DNA from: Cryobacterium sp. PH31-L1
GTDB taxonomy: Bacteria; Actinomycetota; Actinomycetes; Actinomycetales; Microbacteriaceae
DNA length: 46,067 bases
Assembly (NCBI RefSeq): GCF_030063145.1
Contig: NZ_JASISM010000012.1
Coordinates: 1 to 46,067, forward strand
Direction of reading: 5' to 3'
Part shown: piece by piece, positions 7,734-15,838 of the stretch
How positions within the stretch are numbered: position 1 is the first letter of the stretch
How the letters are laid out: every line of letters begins with the position of its first letter
The notes under the pieces: generated by a model
Database searches by the model: none
What the model was told of the DNA's origin: nothing
The model's input: the letters and a program-made list of their open reading frames with translations, nothing else
Made by a program: the position numbers and the translations under genes

Positions 7734-8113
7734 ACGCCAGCCAGCATCAGAACGCACCGCCCCACGAGCACGGCCCACCCTGCAGTAAATGCCGTCCTGC
7801 CCGGGCGGACTTTAGCCAACTGCGAAGGATCACATAGCTCCGTCGGCGTTGAGCTTCAGGACCAAGAACACGTCTTCAATAGACGAAATGGATACGTCCT
7901 ACCCCGGCACGCTGACCCCGGACTCACGCTCAGCCGCCTCGCGTACCACCCGCAACTCCATCACCGTAATCGCGAGTATCGGACTCGACGATGAAAGATC
8001 CCTCACTCGTTCAAGCCCAACCGGTGATCTCGTCCCCCGCGAAATGCGGGCGCGAATCGCATAGTCAGATATCTCATTCACACACCACACAAAATCACTA
8101 CCAAGGAGGACCC
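7734..8113. other. intergenic stretch, no convincing gene
   Basis: About 380 bp between the GlsB gene and the next protein. Open frames on either strand here (7849-8064 plus, 7899-8090 minus) have no ribosome site or recognisable protein features, and I treat them as chance. The right end contains the ribosome site AAGGAGGA (8103-8110) of the next gene, so a promoter probably lies here. Confidence 0.4.
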
Positions 8114-8668
8114 ATGAGTGGTCGCAATACAGTTGTTAGAAGCCTGCACGACATCGGCCTTGCCGCCTGGTTCGGCGGATCGTTAATGGGCGCCGTCGGA
8201 TTGAACGGTGCCACCGCTCGTGCCGCCTCCCCGCAAGATCGGCTCCGGCTGTCATCTCTTGGCTGGGCCAAATGGGCGCCCGTGCAGCTGGCCGCGCTTC
8301 TTGCCCACGGCATCGGCGGTATCGGACTGATCAGCGCCAACAAGACCCGCCTGGCTGCGCAACAGGAAAGCCGCACGAACACGACCTGGAAAACGATCAT
8401 CACCGTGCTCGCCGGTGCAACAACCGCATACTCCGGGATCCTCGGCCGGACGATGAAAAACCACCAAGACGAACCCACCGAAGGCGTTACCGATCCTGCA
8501 GACGGTGCCTCCGACCAGCTCGCGTCTGCGCAGCGTCAGCAACGCGTCTTGCAGTGGGTGACACCCGCCCTCACCCTCGTGGTGATCGTCCTCGCCGCGC
8601 AGCAAGGCGAACAACAACGCCCCGTGAAAGGGCTGCTGCAGACGACCATCAGAAACTTTCGCAAATAG
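8114..8668 (+). CDS. hypothetical membrane protein of the stress cluster
   Basis: 184 residues. The start ATG at 8114 is fixed by a strong AAGGAGGA a few bases upstream. Features in order: HDIGLAAWFGGSLMGAVGLN (hydrophobic, Gly-rich); a second weakly hydrophobic stretch WAPVQLAALLAHGIGGIGLI; a third near residue 95 (TIITVLAGATTAYSGILG); a charged loop KNHQDEPTEG; and a last helix VTPALTLVVIVLAAQQGEQQ. I do not recognise a named family. Its place between GlsB and DUF2382 genes suggests an envelope role. Confidence 0.72.
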   Translation: MSGRNTVVRSLHDIGLAAWFGGSLMGAVGLNGATARAASPQDRLRLSSLGWAKWAPVQLAALLAHGIGGIGLISANKTRLAAQQESRTNTTWKTIITVLAGATTAYSGILGRTMKNHQDEPTEGVTDPADGASDQLASAQRQQRVLQWVTPALTLVVIVLAAQQGEQQRPVKGLLQTTIRNFRK

Positions 8669-8797
8669 CACACCCGCTCAACCACTTCCCGGTGGCTGAA
8701 CTCTGCACCATCTCACAACCATCACCTCGTGAACCCAGACCCCGTCCACGCCGCGACAACACACCGCCATCGTGGACGCCCACCATTGGAGCTGCCC

Positions 8798-9442
8798 ATG
8801 TCAAACACTAACGACCCCGCCCACGACCGCCACGCGCCGAACCCCGTCGTCGCCCGTGCCGCCGGCAACAACACCCCGGCCTGGGACCGCGTACTCGAAC
8901 GAGAAAAAGCACAATTCGGGGGGATGAAGTTCGGATCGGCATTCTTCGGCTGGCTCACCGCCACCGGAACTGCGGTACTCCTCACCGCCCTGCTGGCTGC
9001 GATTGGCACAGTCATCGGGTTTAGTACCAATCTCGACCCCGGCCAAGTCACGAACGACGCGGCGGACAACGCTGGCACCATCGGAGTGGTCGCCGCAATC
9101 GTCTTCGCGGCCATAGTGCTCGTGGCTTACTACTGCGGCGGTTACGTCGCCGGGAGGATGGCACGCTTCGACGGACTCAAGCAAGGCGTCGCAGTGTGGT
9201 TATGGACGATCATCATCGCCATCGTCCTCACCATCGTCGGCTTCATCGCGGGCAACCAGGCCGATGTCCTCTCCGGCCTCACCAGCGTGCCCCGCATCCC
9301 CCTCAACGGCAATGACGTCACCGCCGCCAGCATCACCACGACCATAATCGCCTTGGCCATCAGTCTCCTCGGCGCCATCCTCGGCGGCCTCGCTGGCATG
9401 CGCTACCACCGCCGAGTGGACAGCGCTGGCGTCGCACGCTGA
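8798..9442 (+). CDS. multi-pass hypothetical membrane protein
   Basis: 214 residues, ATG at 8798 with GGAG seven bases upstream. A cytoplasmic-looking N-terminus (about 45 residues, including WDRVLEREKAQFGG) is followed by four hydrophobic helices. These include TAVLLTALLAAIGTVIGFST, VAAIVFAAIVLVAYYCGGYV, VWLWTIIIAIVLTIVGFIAG and a last one near the end (IIALAISLLGAILGGLAGMR). The GGYVAGRMAR motif between helices 2 and 3 is typical of small stress-linked membrane proteins in actinobacteria. No enzymatic motif is seen. Confidence 0.75.
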   Translation: MSNTNDPAHDRHAPNPVVARAAGNNTPAWDRVLEREKAQFGGMKFGSAFFGWLTATGTAVLLTALLAAIGTVIGFSTNLDPGQVTNDAADNAGTIGVVAAIVFAAIVLVAYYCGGYVAGRMARFDGLKQGVAVWLWTIIIAIVLTIVGFIAGNQADVLSGLTSVPRIPLNGNDVTAASITTTIIALAISLLGAILGGLAGMRYHRRVDSAGVAR

Positions 9443-9531
9443 CAACGCTGCCCACCGCAACTTCACCACCGCACCACAAACCCGCACTACACATCCGCAC
9501 TCACCCCACCCCTCCCAGAAATGAGAAACGA

Positions 9532-10326
9532 ATGATCAACACGAACAATGTCAACGACCTCATCGGCGCCGACGTGTATGGCATCGGCGACGACAAGATC
9601 GGAACCGTCGGGCAGGTGTATGTCGACTCCGATACTCAAGCTCCGACCTGGGTCACCGTCAAAACGGGTCTGTTTGGTGGATCGGAGACCTTCGCACCGC
9701 TGGACGACGCGACCTTCGACGAGGGAATCGTGCGCGTCGCGTACGAGAAGTCGATGGTGAAAGACGCCCCCCGCATCGACGATGACGGCGCTCTGAGCGA
9801 AGAGGAAGAATCCTCCCTCTACCGCTACTACGGCAACGAAAAGCGTCCCGATGTCACGGACCCTGGCGTCTACGACCAAGACGCCGACGCCAACACGGAC
9901 GCGACCACAGGCTACGACACCTCCGGTCCGACCACCGATACGGCGATGACTCGCTCGGAGGAGCGCCTGCAGGTCGGAACCGAGACAGTTGAAACTGGTC
10001 GTGCACGGCTTCGCAAGCACATCGTCACCGAAAACGTCACGACCACCGTCCCGGTCAGCCATGAAGAAGTCACCCTGCAGCGCGAACCCATCACCGACTC
10101 GAATCGGGGCGATGCAACCGCCGGACCCGAACTCAGCGAAGAAGAGCACGAGATCGTCCTCTCCGGTGAGCGCGTGATCACCAGCAAGGAAACCGTTCCC
10201 GTGGAACGAGTCGCGCTCGGCACAGAAACCATCACCGAGCAACAGCAGGTCAACGCCGAAGTTTCCCGCGAGGAAATTGAACTCGTCGACCCGGACACCG
10301 ATCCCAATTCCGCCTCAACGAGGTAA
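9532..10326 (+). CDS. PRC-barrel and DUF2382 (YsnF/AvaK) domain protein
   Basis: 264 residues. Residues 5-80 form a PRC-barrel: LIGADVYGIGDDKIGTVGQV, then APTWVTVKTGLFGGSETFAP and DEGIVRVAYEKSMVKDAPRI. An acidic linker follows (EEEESSLYRYYG, DQDADANTD). Residues 143-255 form a DUF2382 domain, beginning ERLQVGTETVETGRARLRKH and including TVPVSHEEVTLQREPI and the repeated TVPVERVALGTETITEQQQV. Such proteins are soluble, stress-induced and of unknown biochemical function. A stand-alone DUF2382 protein is encoded at 11745-12155. Two strong hairpins follow the stop. Confidence 0.93.
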   Translation: MINTNNVNDLIGADVYGIGDDKIGTVGQVYVDSDTQAPTWVTVKTGLFGGSETFAPLDDATFDEGIVRVAYEKSMVKDAPRIDDDGALSEEEESSLYRYYGNEKRPDVTDPGVYDQDADANTDATTGYDTSGPTTDTAMTRSEERLQVGTETVETGRARLRKHIVTENVTTTVPVSHEEVTLQREPITDSNRGDATAGPELSEEEHEIVLSGERVITSKETVPVERVALGTETITEQQQVNAEVSREEIELVDPDTDPNSASTR

Positions 10327-10335
10327 CCCATACTG

Positions 10336-10375
10336 TCATGCCAGCCGGCCAGCCCTACCCGGCTGGCTGGCATGA
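10336..10375. terminator. hairpin 1 after the PRC/DUF2382 gene
   Basis: A perfect 11-bp inverted repeat (TCATGCCAGCC at 10336-10346 and its complement at 10365-10375) starts 10 bp after the stop codon. The loop is 18 nt and can fold further. There is no T-run. It is read as an intrinsic-type terminator or transcript stabiliser. Confidence 0.6.
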
Positions 10376-10380
10376 CTTCC

Positions 10381-10412
10381 GGCGGCGTCGGCCAAACACG
10401 ACCGACGCCGCC
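10381..10412. terminator. hairpin 2, tandem with the previous one
   Basis: A second perfect 11-bp stem (GGCGGCGTCGG at 10381-10391, complement at 10402-10412) with a 10-nt loop lies only 5 bp past the first hairpin. Tandem hairpins without T-runs are a frequent way of ending transcripts in high-GC actinobacteria. Confidence 0.6.
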
Positions 10413-10454
10413 TTACCCCGAACTTAGATCTCAACTTATTGAAAGGTTCTTCCC

Positions 10455-11222
10455 ATGAATTTTCCTGCCGTATTCCAAAACGGACTGGCGGCCGTGATCG
10501 CCTTTGTCCCCTTAGCGTTGCTGTTTCTGCTTATCCTCATCGTCGGCCTCATCGTCGCCAAAGTGCTCTCCAAAGCGTTGGAAAAGCTACTGGAGAAAGT
10601 AGGCTTCGACCGGGTCGTCGAGCGCGGCGGGATCAAGAAAGCTCTCGCTAATTCGAAGCTGGATCCCTCCGACATCATCGCCAAGATTCTCTATTACACG
10701 CTCGTGCTGTTCGTCCTTCAGTTCGCATTTGGTGTATTCGGTCCGAACCCAGTCAGCGACCTACTCGCGGGCATCATCGCCTTCCTGCCAAAGATCATCG
10801 TGGCAATCATCATCATCGTCATCGCCGCAGCGGTCGCCGCGGGCGCGAAGGGCCTGATCCAAAACACCCTCGGCGGGCTCTCTTACGGGAAGGCACTGGC
10901 CAATATCGCCGCCGTGTTCATCTTGTTCATTGGTATCACAGCAGCACTGAACCAAATCGAAGTTGCTACCACCGTCACCACACCAATCCTCATCGCCGTC
11001 CTAGCTATCATCGCCGGCGTTATCATCGTCGGAGCCGGCGGAGGACTGATCAAGCCCATGCAGGCACGATGGGAGTCCTACCTCAGCAAGGCCGAGGAAG
11101 AGGCCCCCAAAATTCAAGAGCAGGCAAAAAACGCACCCAGTATCGCCGACCAAGCCAAACAAGCGAAGCAGCGCGCCGAGAACGCCACCACCACCTCACC
11201 TGCCGCACGACGAGCCCGATAA
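10455..11222 (+). CDS. mechanosensitive-channel-like 'conserved TM helix' membrane protein
   Basis: 255 residues, ATG at 10455 with GAAAGG about eight bases upstream. A first helix FVPLALLFLLILIVGLIVAK runs into VLSKALEKLLEKVGFDRVVE, the arrangement of the conserved TM-helix repeats (CmpX-like, mechanosensitive channel superfamily). Helices ILYYTLVLFVLQFAFGVFGP, LPKIIVAIIIIVIAAAVAAG, IAAVFILFIGITAALNQIEV and PILIAVLAIIAGVIIVGAGG follow. A charged Ala/Lys/Gln-rich tail ends the protein. There is no MscS beta-domain. It probably responds to membrane tension or acts as a scaffold. A 31-bp palindrome follows the stop. Confidence 0.82.
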   Translation: MNFPAVFQNGLAAVIAFVPLALLFLLILIVGLIVAKVLSKALEKLLEKVGFDRVVERGGIKKALANSKLDPSDIIAKILYYTLVLFVLQFAFGVFGPNPVSDLLAGIIAFLPKIIVAIIIIVIAAAVAAGAKGLIQNTLGGLSYGKALANIAAVFILFIGITAALNQIEVATTVTTPILIAVLAIIAGVIIVGAGGGLIKPMQARWESYLSKAEEEAPKIQEQAKNAPSIADQAKQAKQRAENATTTSPAARRAR

Positions 11223-11230
11223 CACCACCA

Positions 11231-11261
11231 GTTGACCCCGCCCATCATGGGCGGGGTCAAC
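11231..11261. terminator. 31-bp perfect palindromic hairpin
   Basis: GTTGACCCCGCCCAT (11231-11245), one central base, then its exact complement (11247-11261). It lies 8 bp after the stop of the membrane protein gene. The 15-bp stem with almost no loop would form a very stable hairpin, probably a terminator for the upstream gene. Confidence 0.65.
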
Positions 11262-11300
11262 CCCACCCCACCAGCCGCCACTCCCAAGCAAGAGGACACC

Positions 11301-11411
11301 GTGTTTCGCTACCTCCGCTACCTTCCCGTCATCCTGCCAGTCTTGAAACGACTACTTCGCAACCGCAAAGCCGGACCAGGCACCCCAGCCAGCCCGAAAC
11401 GACGTCACTAA
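11301..11411 (+). CDS. 36-residue basic small protein
   Basis: A short reading frame from GTG at 11301 to TAA at 11411, with AGAGGA five bases before the start. The product begins MFRYLRYLPVILPVLKRLLR and ends in a basic, Pro-rich tail. An amphipathic or short hydrophobic N-terminal helix with many Arg/Lys residues suggests a membrane-associated peptide. It lies between a hairpin and the second GlsB gene and in the same direction. It is too short for confident calling; support is the ribosome site, the composition and the location. Confidence 0.42.
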   Translation: MFRYLRYLPVILPVLKRLLRNRKAGPGTPASPKRRH

Positions 11412-11484
11412 CCCTCAGGACGAGCACCTCAGCCCTGCACACGATCTGCACGTCAACACCTTTAGCGAATGAAAGAAGATAGTC

Positions 11485-11748
11485 ATGGGCTTTTTCGGAT
11501 TCCTCCTCCTCGGATTCCTCGCCGGCGCCATCGCCAAACTCATCCTCCCCGGCAAGCAGGCCGGCGGCTGGTTCATCACTCTCCTCCTGGGCGTCGTCGG
11601 CGCCCTGCTTGGCGGGTTCCTCGGTAGCGCGCTCTTCAACATTCCCCTCCAAGACTTTTTCTCTCTTCAGACGTGGCTTCTGGCTATCGCCGGATCGATC
11701 ATCGTCCTGCTGATCTACGGTGCACTCGTCAAACGGCGTCACTCATGA
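11485..11748 (+). CDS. GlsB/YeaQ/YmgE family stress response membrane protein (copy 2)
   Basis: 87 residues and three Gly-rich helices. It has the same length as the protein at 7470-7733 and is nearly identical over the first 40 residues (MGFFGFLLLG start, GAIAKLILPGKQAGGWFIT). It differs towards the C-terminus (KRRHS rather than GRRRA). The ATG at 11485 is preceded by AAAGAAG. The following DUF2382 gene overlaps its stop by 4 bp. Local gene duplication is the simplest explanation for two copies. Confidence 0.92.
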   Translation: MGFFGFLLLGFLAGAIAKLILPGKQAGGWFITLLLGVVGALLGGFLGSALFNIPLQDFFSLQTWLLAIAGSIIVLLIYGALVKRRHS

Positions 11749-12155
11749 ATGACCAGGTGCCCATGAGAGATCACTCGACTGCTGAGGAGATCACCCTCCA
11801 CGAACAACGACTCCGCTTCTCCACCCGGGTCGTTCCGTTCGAACGCGTCAGGATCGAGCGGTTCATAGTTACCGAGCAGCGAACGTTCACCGTCGATATC
11901 AGGCGCGAAGAACTCCGCATCGTTCGACAACAGATCTCGGAAGCAGATCTGGGGCTCGCCGCGCCGACAATCTTGCAGGAGCCCCCTCGTGACGACATCA
12001 TCATGATCCTCAGCGAAGAACAGGCCGTCATTACAAAGAAAATCGTTCCGGTTGAACGGGTACGCCTGCACACGCACATCCTTACCGAATTGCAGGAAGT
12101 CGCAGAAGGACTCGGCCGCGAGCGCATCGACGTTACGTACGCCACGGATATGTGA
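11745..12155 (+). CDS. DUF2382 (YsnF/AvaK) domain protein
   Basis: 136 residues, ATG at 11745 overlapping the GlsB stop (ATGA). It is essentially a single DUF2382 domain: EEITLHEQRLRFSTRVVPFE, RVRIERFIVTEQRTFTVDIR, then an acidic segment and EEQAVITKKIVPVERVRLHT. The pattern of alternating strands matches the C-terminal domain of the protein at 9532-10326. Together with that protein and the GlsB pair it closes the stress cluster. No catalytic residues are known for the family. Confidence 0.88.
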   Translation: MNDQVPMRDHSTAEEITLHEQRLRFSTRVVPFERVRIERFIVTEQRTFTVDIRREELRIVRQQISEADLGLAAPTILQEPPRDDIIMILSEEQAVITKKIVPVERVRLHTHILTELQEVAEGLGRERIDVTYATDM

Positions 12156-12444
12156 CATCCGCATCACGCGCACCTTCTGAAGAACTTCTGGTTAGACCAA
12201 TGACCGAAACGGAGCACGAAAACACTCCGCTCTCAATGACCGCTGCCGTGATCTACAACGTAATGAACGAAATTTACACGCCGTCAAGTCTGACGTCGCA
12301 CAGGAGGAAGAGGCCGCGAGCTGGACTGCCGCACGTTCTTTCCAAACGTCCGCTGGGACGCCGCGCAGGACGCGGCACACCCATAACGCCGGAACGGACA
12401 TGGGCATCGTTGCTGGCAGCGACGTGCTGGCGTCCGGTGCTAGT

Positions 12445-13536
12445 TCAGGTCGTGACTGAGGAATTCAGCAACACCCCGAGCGCGGATGGTCCGCCGTGTC
12501 GGTACGCCCGGCGCTGCCGGTCAGCCCCGGAGCCCCGTTGCCACAACCCCTCCAACAAGTCTGCCACTCGTGGCCCGTCACCCGTCTCGGCCAAAGCAGC
12601 CTCAATGTGGCGAAGCATAGTTTGCACAACCGCCCGGGCGCTCTGCCTCTCGCGGGTGATTGGGTCGAGGAGTTCGCCTCGGATACCGTCGCGTGCAGCG
12701 TGCCATAACGCGGCATCCAATAGTTCCGGCGAAACGTTCAGCGGCGCTGTACCGGCTTCGGCCTCCGCCAAAGCTGTCTCAACGAGGCCTCGAGTCAAAG
12801 CAACGAAGAGCGCTGTCGCTCCCGAATCAAGCTGAGCATCGGCGACGCGCACTTCAAGCGTGGGGTGGGATTCGGACAGACGCGCACTCCACCCAATCGC
12901 TGCGGTGTCGGGAGTTGCACCGACACCGACGAGCTCACGGATGCGTCGACCATAGTCGGTCGCATCGTTGAACACCGGAGGGCATCCGTTTGTTGGCCAG
13001 CGCCGCAGGAGAACCGCCCGCCATGAATCGAAGCCCGTGTCCGAGCCGCGCCAAAAAGGGGAGTTTCCGGTCAATGCCAGCAGAGTCGGCAGCCAAACTC
13101 GCATACGATTGAGCGCCTCCACGCCCGCGTCCCGGTCGGGAACACCGATGTGAACATGGGTACCGCTGATCTGGTGGTCGCCCACGGCCCCGCGCAGTTC
13201 AGACTCAATGACGCGGTAACGCGCTTTGTCTGTCAGAACCGGCAACGTAGAGGTATCAAACGGCGTGCCAGTACCGGCTGCGATCGAGTTCTGACTCCGC
13301 GCGAGGGTCGCGAGCCTGATACGAAACGCGCGCAGATCACCCTCCGCCTCGGCCAAGGAGGTGAAAATTCCCGTAGTGAACTCCACCTGAGATTCCAGAA
13401 ATTCTGCCGTTGCCCGACCTCCACCACCGAACGCCTGAGTGGAAAGGTCGTTGAGCACTTGGCTGCCTATGTTGGCGGGCTGCAATGTTTTCGGGTCTAG
13501 GAGAAAGAATTCTTCTTCAAGTCCGAAGGTCGACAT
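12445..13536 (-). CDS. YbdK-type carboxylate-amine ligase (GCS2 family)
   Basis: 363 residues. The family start MSTFGLEEEFFLLDP carries the ATP-grasp-like Glu cluster. Further motifs are FLESQVEFTTGIFTSLAEAE, the Thr/His motif HQISGTHVHIGVPD (metal and substrate site), LLALTGNSPFWRGSDTGFDS, and SHPTLEVRVADAQLDSGATA. These define the YbdK branch of glutamate-cysteine ligases, which can join glutamate to cysteine weakly, though the natural substrate is often unknown. The ATG is at 13536. The gene lies 51 bp downstream of glgX and is probably co-transcribed with it. Length is normal. Confidence 0.92.
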   Translation of the reverse strand: MSTFGLEEEFFLLDPKTLQPANIGSQVLNDLSTQAFGGGGRATAEFLESQVEFTTGIFTSLAEAEGDLRAFRIRLATLARSQNSIAAGTGTPFDTSTLPVLTDKARYRVIESELRGAVGDHQISGTHVHIGVPDRDAGVEALNRMRVWLPTLLALTGNSPFWRGSDTGFDSWRAVLLRRWPTNGCPPVFNDATDYGRRIRELVGVGATPDTAAIGWSARLSESHPTLEVRVADAQLDSGATALFVALTRGLVETALAEAEAGTAPLNVSPELLDAALWHAARDGIRGELLDPITRERQSARAVVQTMLRHIEAALAETGDGPRVADLLEGLWQRGSGADRQRRAYRHGGPSALGVLLNSSVTT

Positions 13537-13587
13537 CTTGCCTCCTCGTTCTAGGTTCTTATCTGAAGCGTTCGATTAATCCGCTGG

Positions 13588-15627
13588 TCAGGTTGCGCGA
13601 GAGCGCAGCAGAGTGAATGAGCAGTCGCGCACGATGAGGGTGGTCACCGGCGGCGCGACGTGCTGCTCGGGGTCGCTGGAACAGGCCAGTTCCCAGACAG
13701 TTCCCGGAGCCGTCGGAATTGTAAACTCCACTCCATTCTCCGCAGCGTTCAACAGCAGGGCGAAAGTGTCGGCTCCCGTGTAGGCGAGGACGAACACGAC
13801 GGAACGGGCGTCGGGGTTGTCCCAATCCCCGTCGCTGAACCGGGCAGCGTCTGACCGGGTGATCTCGACGGTATCTTTTTCACCGGATTCCGGCGCCTGG
13901 CGAAACCATTCGGGTCGCAGCGCCGGGTTGGATGCCCTCAGGGCGATCAGCCGTGTTGTGAAATCGAGTAGTTTCTGGTCGGTGCTCTCCCAGTCGTACC
14001 ACGAAATGTTGTTGTCCTGGGCGTAGGCGTTGTTGTTACCGCCTTGTGTGCGTCCGAGTTCGTCCCCGCCGAGAAGCATCGGCACCCCGGCTGAAAGCAA
14101 CAATGATGCAAGCAGATTGCGGCGCTGCCGATCCCGGCGCTCGTTGACCGCCTCGTCGTCGGTCGGCCCTTCTGCCCCATTATTGGAGGACTTATTGTCG
14201 CTCTCGCCGTCGTTGTTGTCTTCACCGTTGGCGGCATTGTGCTTGGAGTTGTACGAGGTGAGGTCATGAAGGGTGAAGCCGTCGTGGGCAGTGACGAAGT
14301 TCACGCTCGACAGCGGTGACCGGCGGGAGGCCTCGTACACGTCAGGACTACCAAGAATGCGCTGGGCGAGAGTGCCAAGCACAGAATCTGTTCCGTTCCA
14401 ATAGTCACGCACGTCGTCTCGGAACTTGCCATTCCATTCAGACCAGCCGGCAGGGAAACCACCGACCTGATAACCGGCAGTGTCCCACGGCTCGGCAATC
14501 ATTTTCACCGGCGCGAGCACCGGATCCTGCGCGATCAGGGTGAGAAAAGCACTGTGGATCTCTGCGGCCCCGTCCTGACGCGTGAGGGTCGTGGCCAGGT
14601 CGAAACGAAAACCATCCACGTGCATCTCAGTGACCCAATATCGCAGCGAGTCCATGATCAGGCCCAGTGCCGCAGGGTGCCCCACATTCACACTGTTACC
14701 GGTGCCGGTGGTGTCGAAGTAGGAACCTTCGTCCCCTTCCACCAGCCGGTAGTAGGCCGCGTTATCGATACCTTTGAACGACAGGGTCGGTCCCAGGTGG
14801 TTGCCCTCCGCCGTGTGGTTGTAGACCACATCGAGGATCACCTCAAGCCCGGCCGCGTGTAGTGCTTTCACCATGTTCTTGAACTCAACGACTTGCCCTC
14901 CCCCGTCACCGGTCGAGCTGTACGCACCATGCGGGGCGAAGAAGCCGATGGTGTTATAGCCCCAATAGTTGCGCAAGCCCTTTTCCTCAAGGTGGCTGTC
15001 CTGCACGAACTGCTGTATGGGGATGAGTTCCACGGCCGTGACACCGAGATCAGTGAGGTGCTTGATCGCCGAAGGATGCGCGAGTCCGGCGTAGGTTCCA
15101 CGAATGTCCTCGGGTATCTCGGGGTGGGTCTGAGTGAAGCCCTTCACATGGGTCTCGTAAATCACCATAGAGCTCAGTGGGGTGCGCGGTGCTTCTTCCC
15201 CCTCCCAGTCGAAAGTCGTATCGGTCACGACGCACAGCGGCGTGGACCCGGCGGCATCCGTTTCGTCCATCTTTTCTGGTTCATTCATATCGTGGCCGAA
15301 CACCGCCTGGCCCCAGGTGTATTCGCCCTCGATCGCAGTTGCGTGCGGATCGAGGAGGAGCTTATAGGAGTTGTGGCGCAGTCCACGCTCTGGAGCCCAC
15401 TCGCCCTGCACGCGCAGCGCATAGCGAGAACCGACACCGAGATCCGGCACATGGCCGTGGAAGACATGTCCGGTGCGCTCGGACAGGGCCGTGCGCATCT
15501 CCGTACCGTCACGAAAAACGCACAGCTCAATAGCGGATGCCGTCTCAGAGTAGATCGCCACGTTCGCTACCCCCTCCACGAGTGTGACTCCCAACGGATA
15601 AGGGCGGCTGGTTGCGGAGTGTGCCAT
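13588..15627 (-). CDS. glgX: glycogen debranching enzyme GlgX (GH13)
   Basis: 679 residues. It has an N-terminal CBM48 domain (SRPYPLGVTLVEGVANVAIY) and a GH13 barrel. The conserved GH13 regions are EVILDVVYNHTAEGN, MHVDGFRFDLATTL (nucleophile Asp), MIAEPWD (acid/base Glu) and NFVTAHDGFTLHDL. The SKHNAANGEDNNDGESDN loop is typical of GlgX. The enzyme hydrolyses alpha-1,6 branches of glycogen after phosphorylase action. The ATG at 15627 has AAGGA six bases upstream; a longer in-frame extension to 15660 is unlikely. The downstream neighbour is the YbdK-type ligase. Confidence 0.95.
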   Translation of the reverse strand: MAHSATSRPYPLGVTLVEGVANVAIYSETASAIELCVFRDGTEMRTALSERTGHVFHGHVPDLGVGSRYALRVQGEWAPERGLRHNSYKLLLDPHATAIEGEYTWGQAVFGHDMNEPEKMDETDAAGSTPLCVVTDTTFDWEGEEAPRTPLSSMVIYETHVKGFTQTHPEIPEDIRGTYAGLAHPSAIKHLTDLGVTAVELIPIQQFVQDSHLEEKGLRNYWGYNTIGFFAPHGAYSSTGDGGGQVVEFKNMVKALHAAGLEVILDVVYNHTAEGNHLGPTLSFKGIDNAAYYRLVEGDEGSYFDTTGTGNSVNVGHPAALGLIMDSLRYWVTEMHVDGFRFDLATTLTRQDGAAEIHSAFLTLIAQDPVLAPVKMIAEPWDTAGYQVGGFPAGWSEWNGKFRDDVRDYWNGTDSVLGTLAQRILGSPDVYEASRRSPLSSVNFVTAHDGFTLHDLTSYNSKHNAANGEDNNDGESDNKSSNNGAEGPTDDEAVNERRDRQRRNLLASLLLSAGVPMLLGGDELGRTQGGNNNAYAQDNNISWYDWESTDQKLLDFTTRLIALRASNPALRPEWFRQAPESGEKDTVEITRSDAARFSDGDWDNPDARSVVFVLAYTGADTFALLLNAAENGVEFTIPTAPGTVWELACSSDPEQHVAPPVTTLIVRDCSFTLLRSRAT

Positions 15628-15838
15628 GAGGGTCCTTGCGCTCGAAGACGATGCAATCAACGAAGACGCGACCGCGACGAGAACCTACCCTGATTCCTGC
15701 TGATAGTCAGAAAAGATTCCGGACGGAGTCAGGTGCAATCTTCATCCGCAGAGATCCGATCACCAAAACTGACTGTGGGACACCAGCGAACTGCGGTTTG
15801 ACCCTTCGCTGAATTCTCCGACCGTGTCTCACCGGAGA

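Noticed and set aside
12156..12444. Rightward frame between the DUF2382 gene and the YbdK-type ligase (MTETEHENT start)
   Set aside because: Low-complexity, Arg-rich continuation, no family resemblance and overlap with the ligase gene on the other strand.
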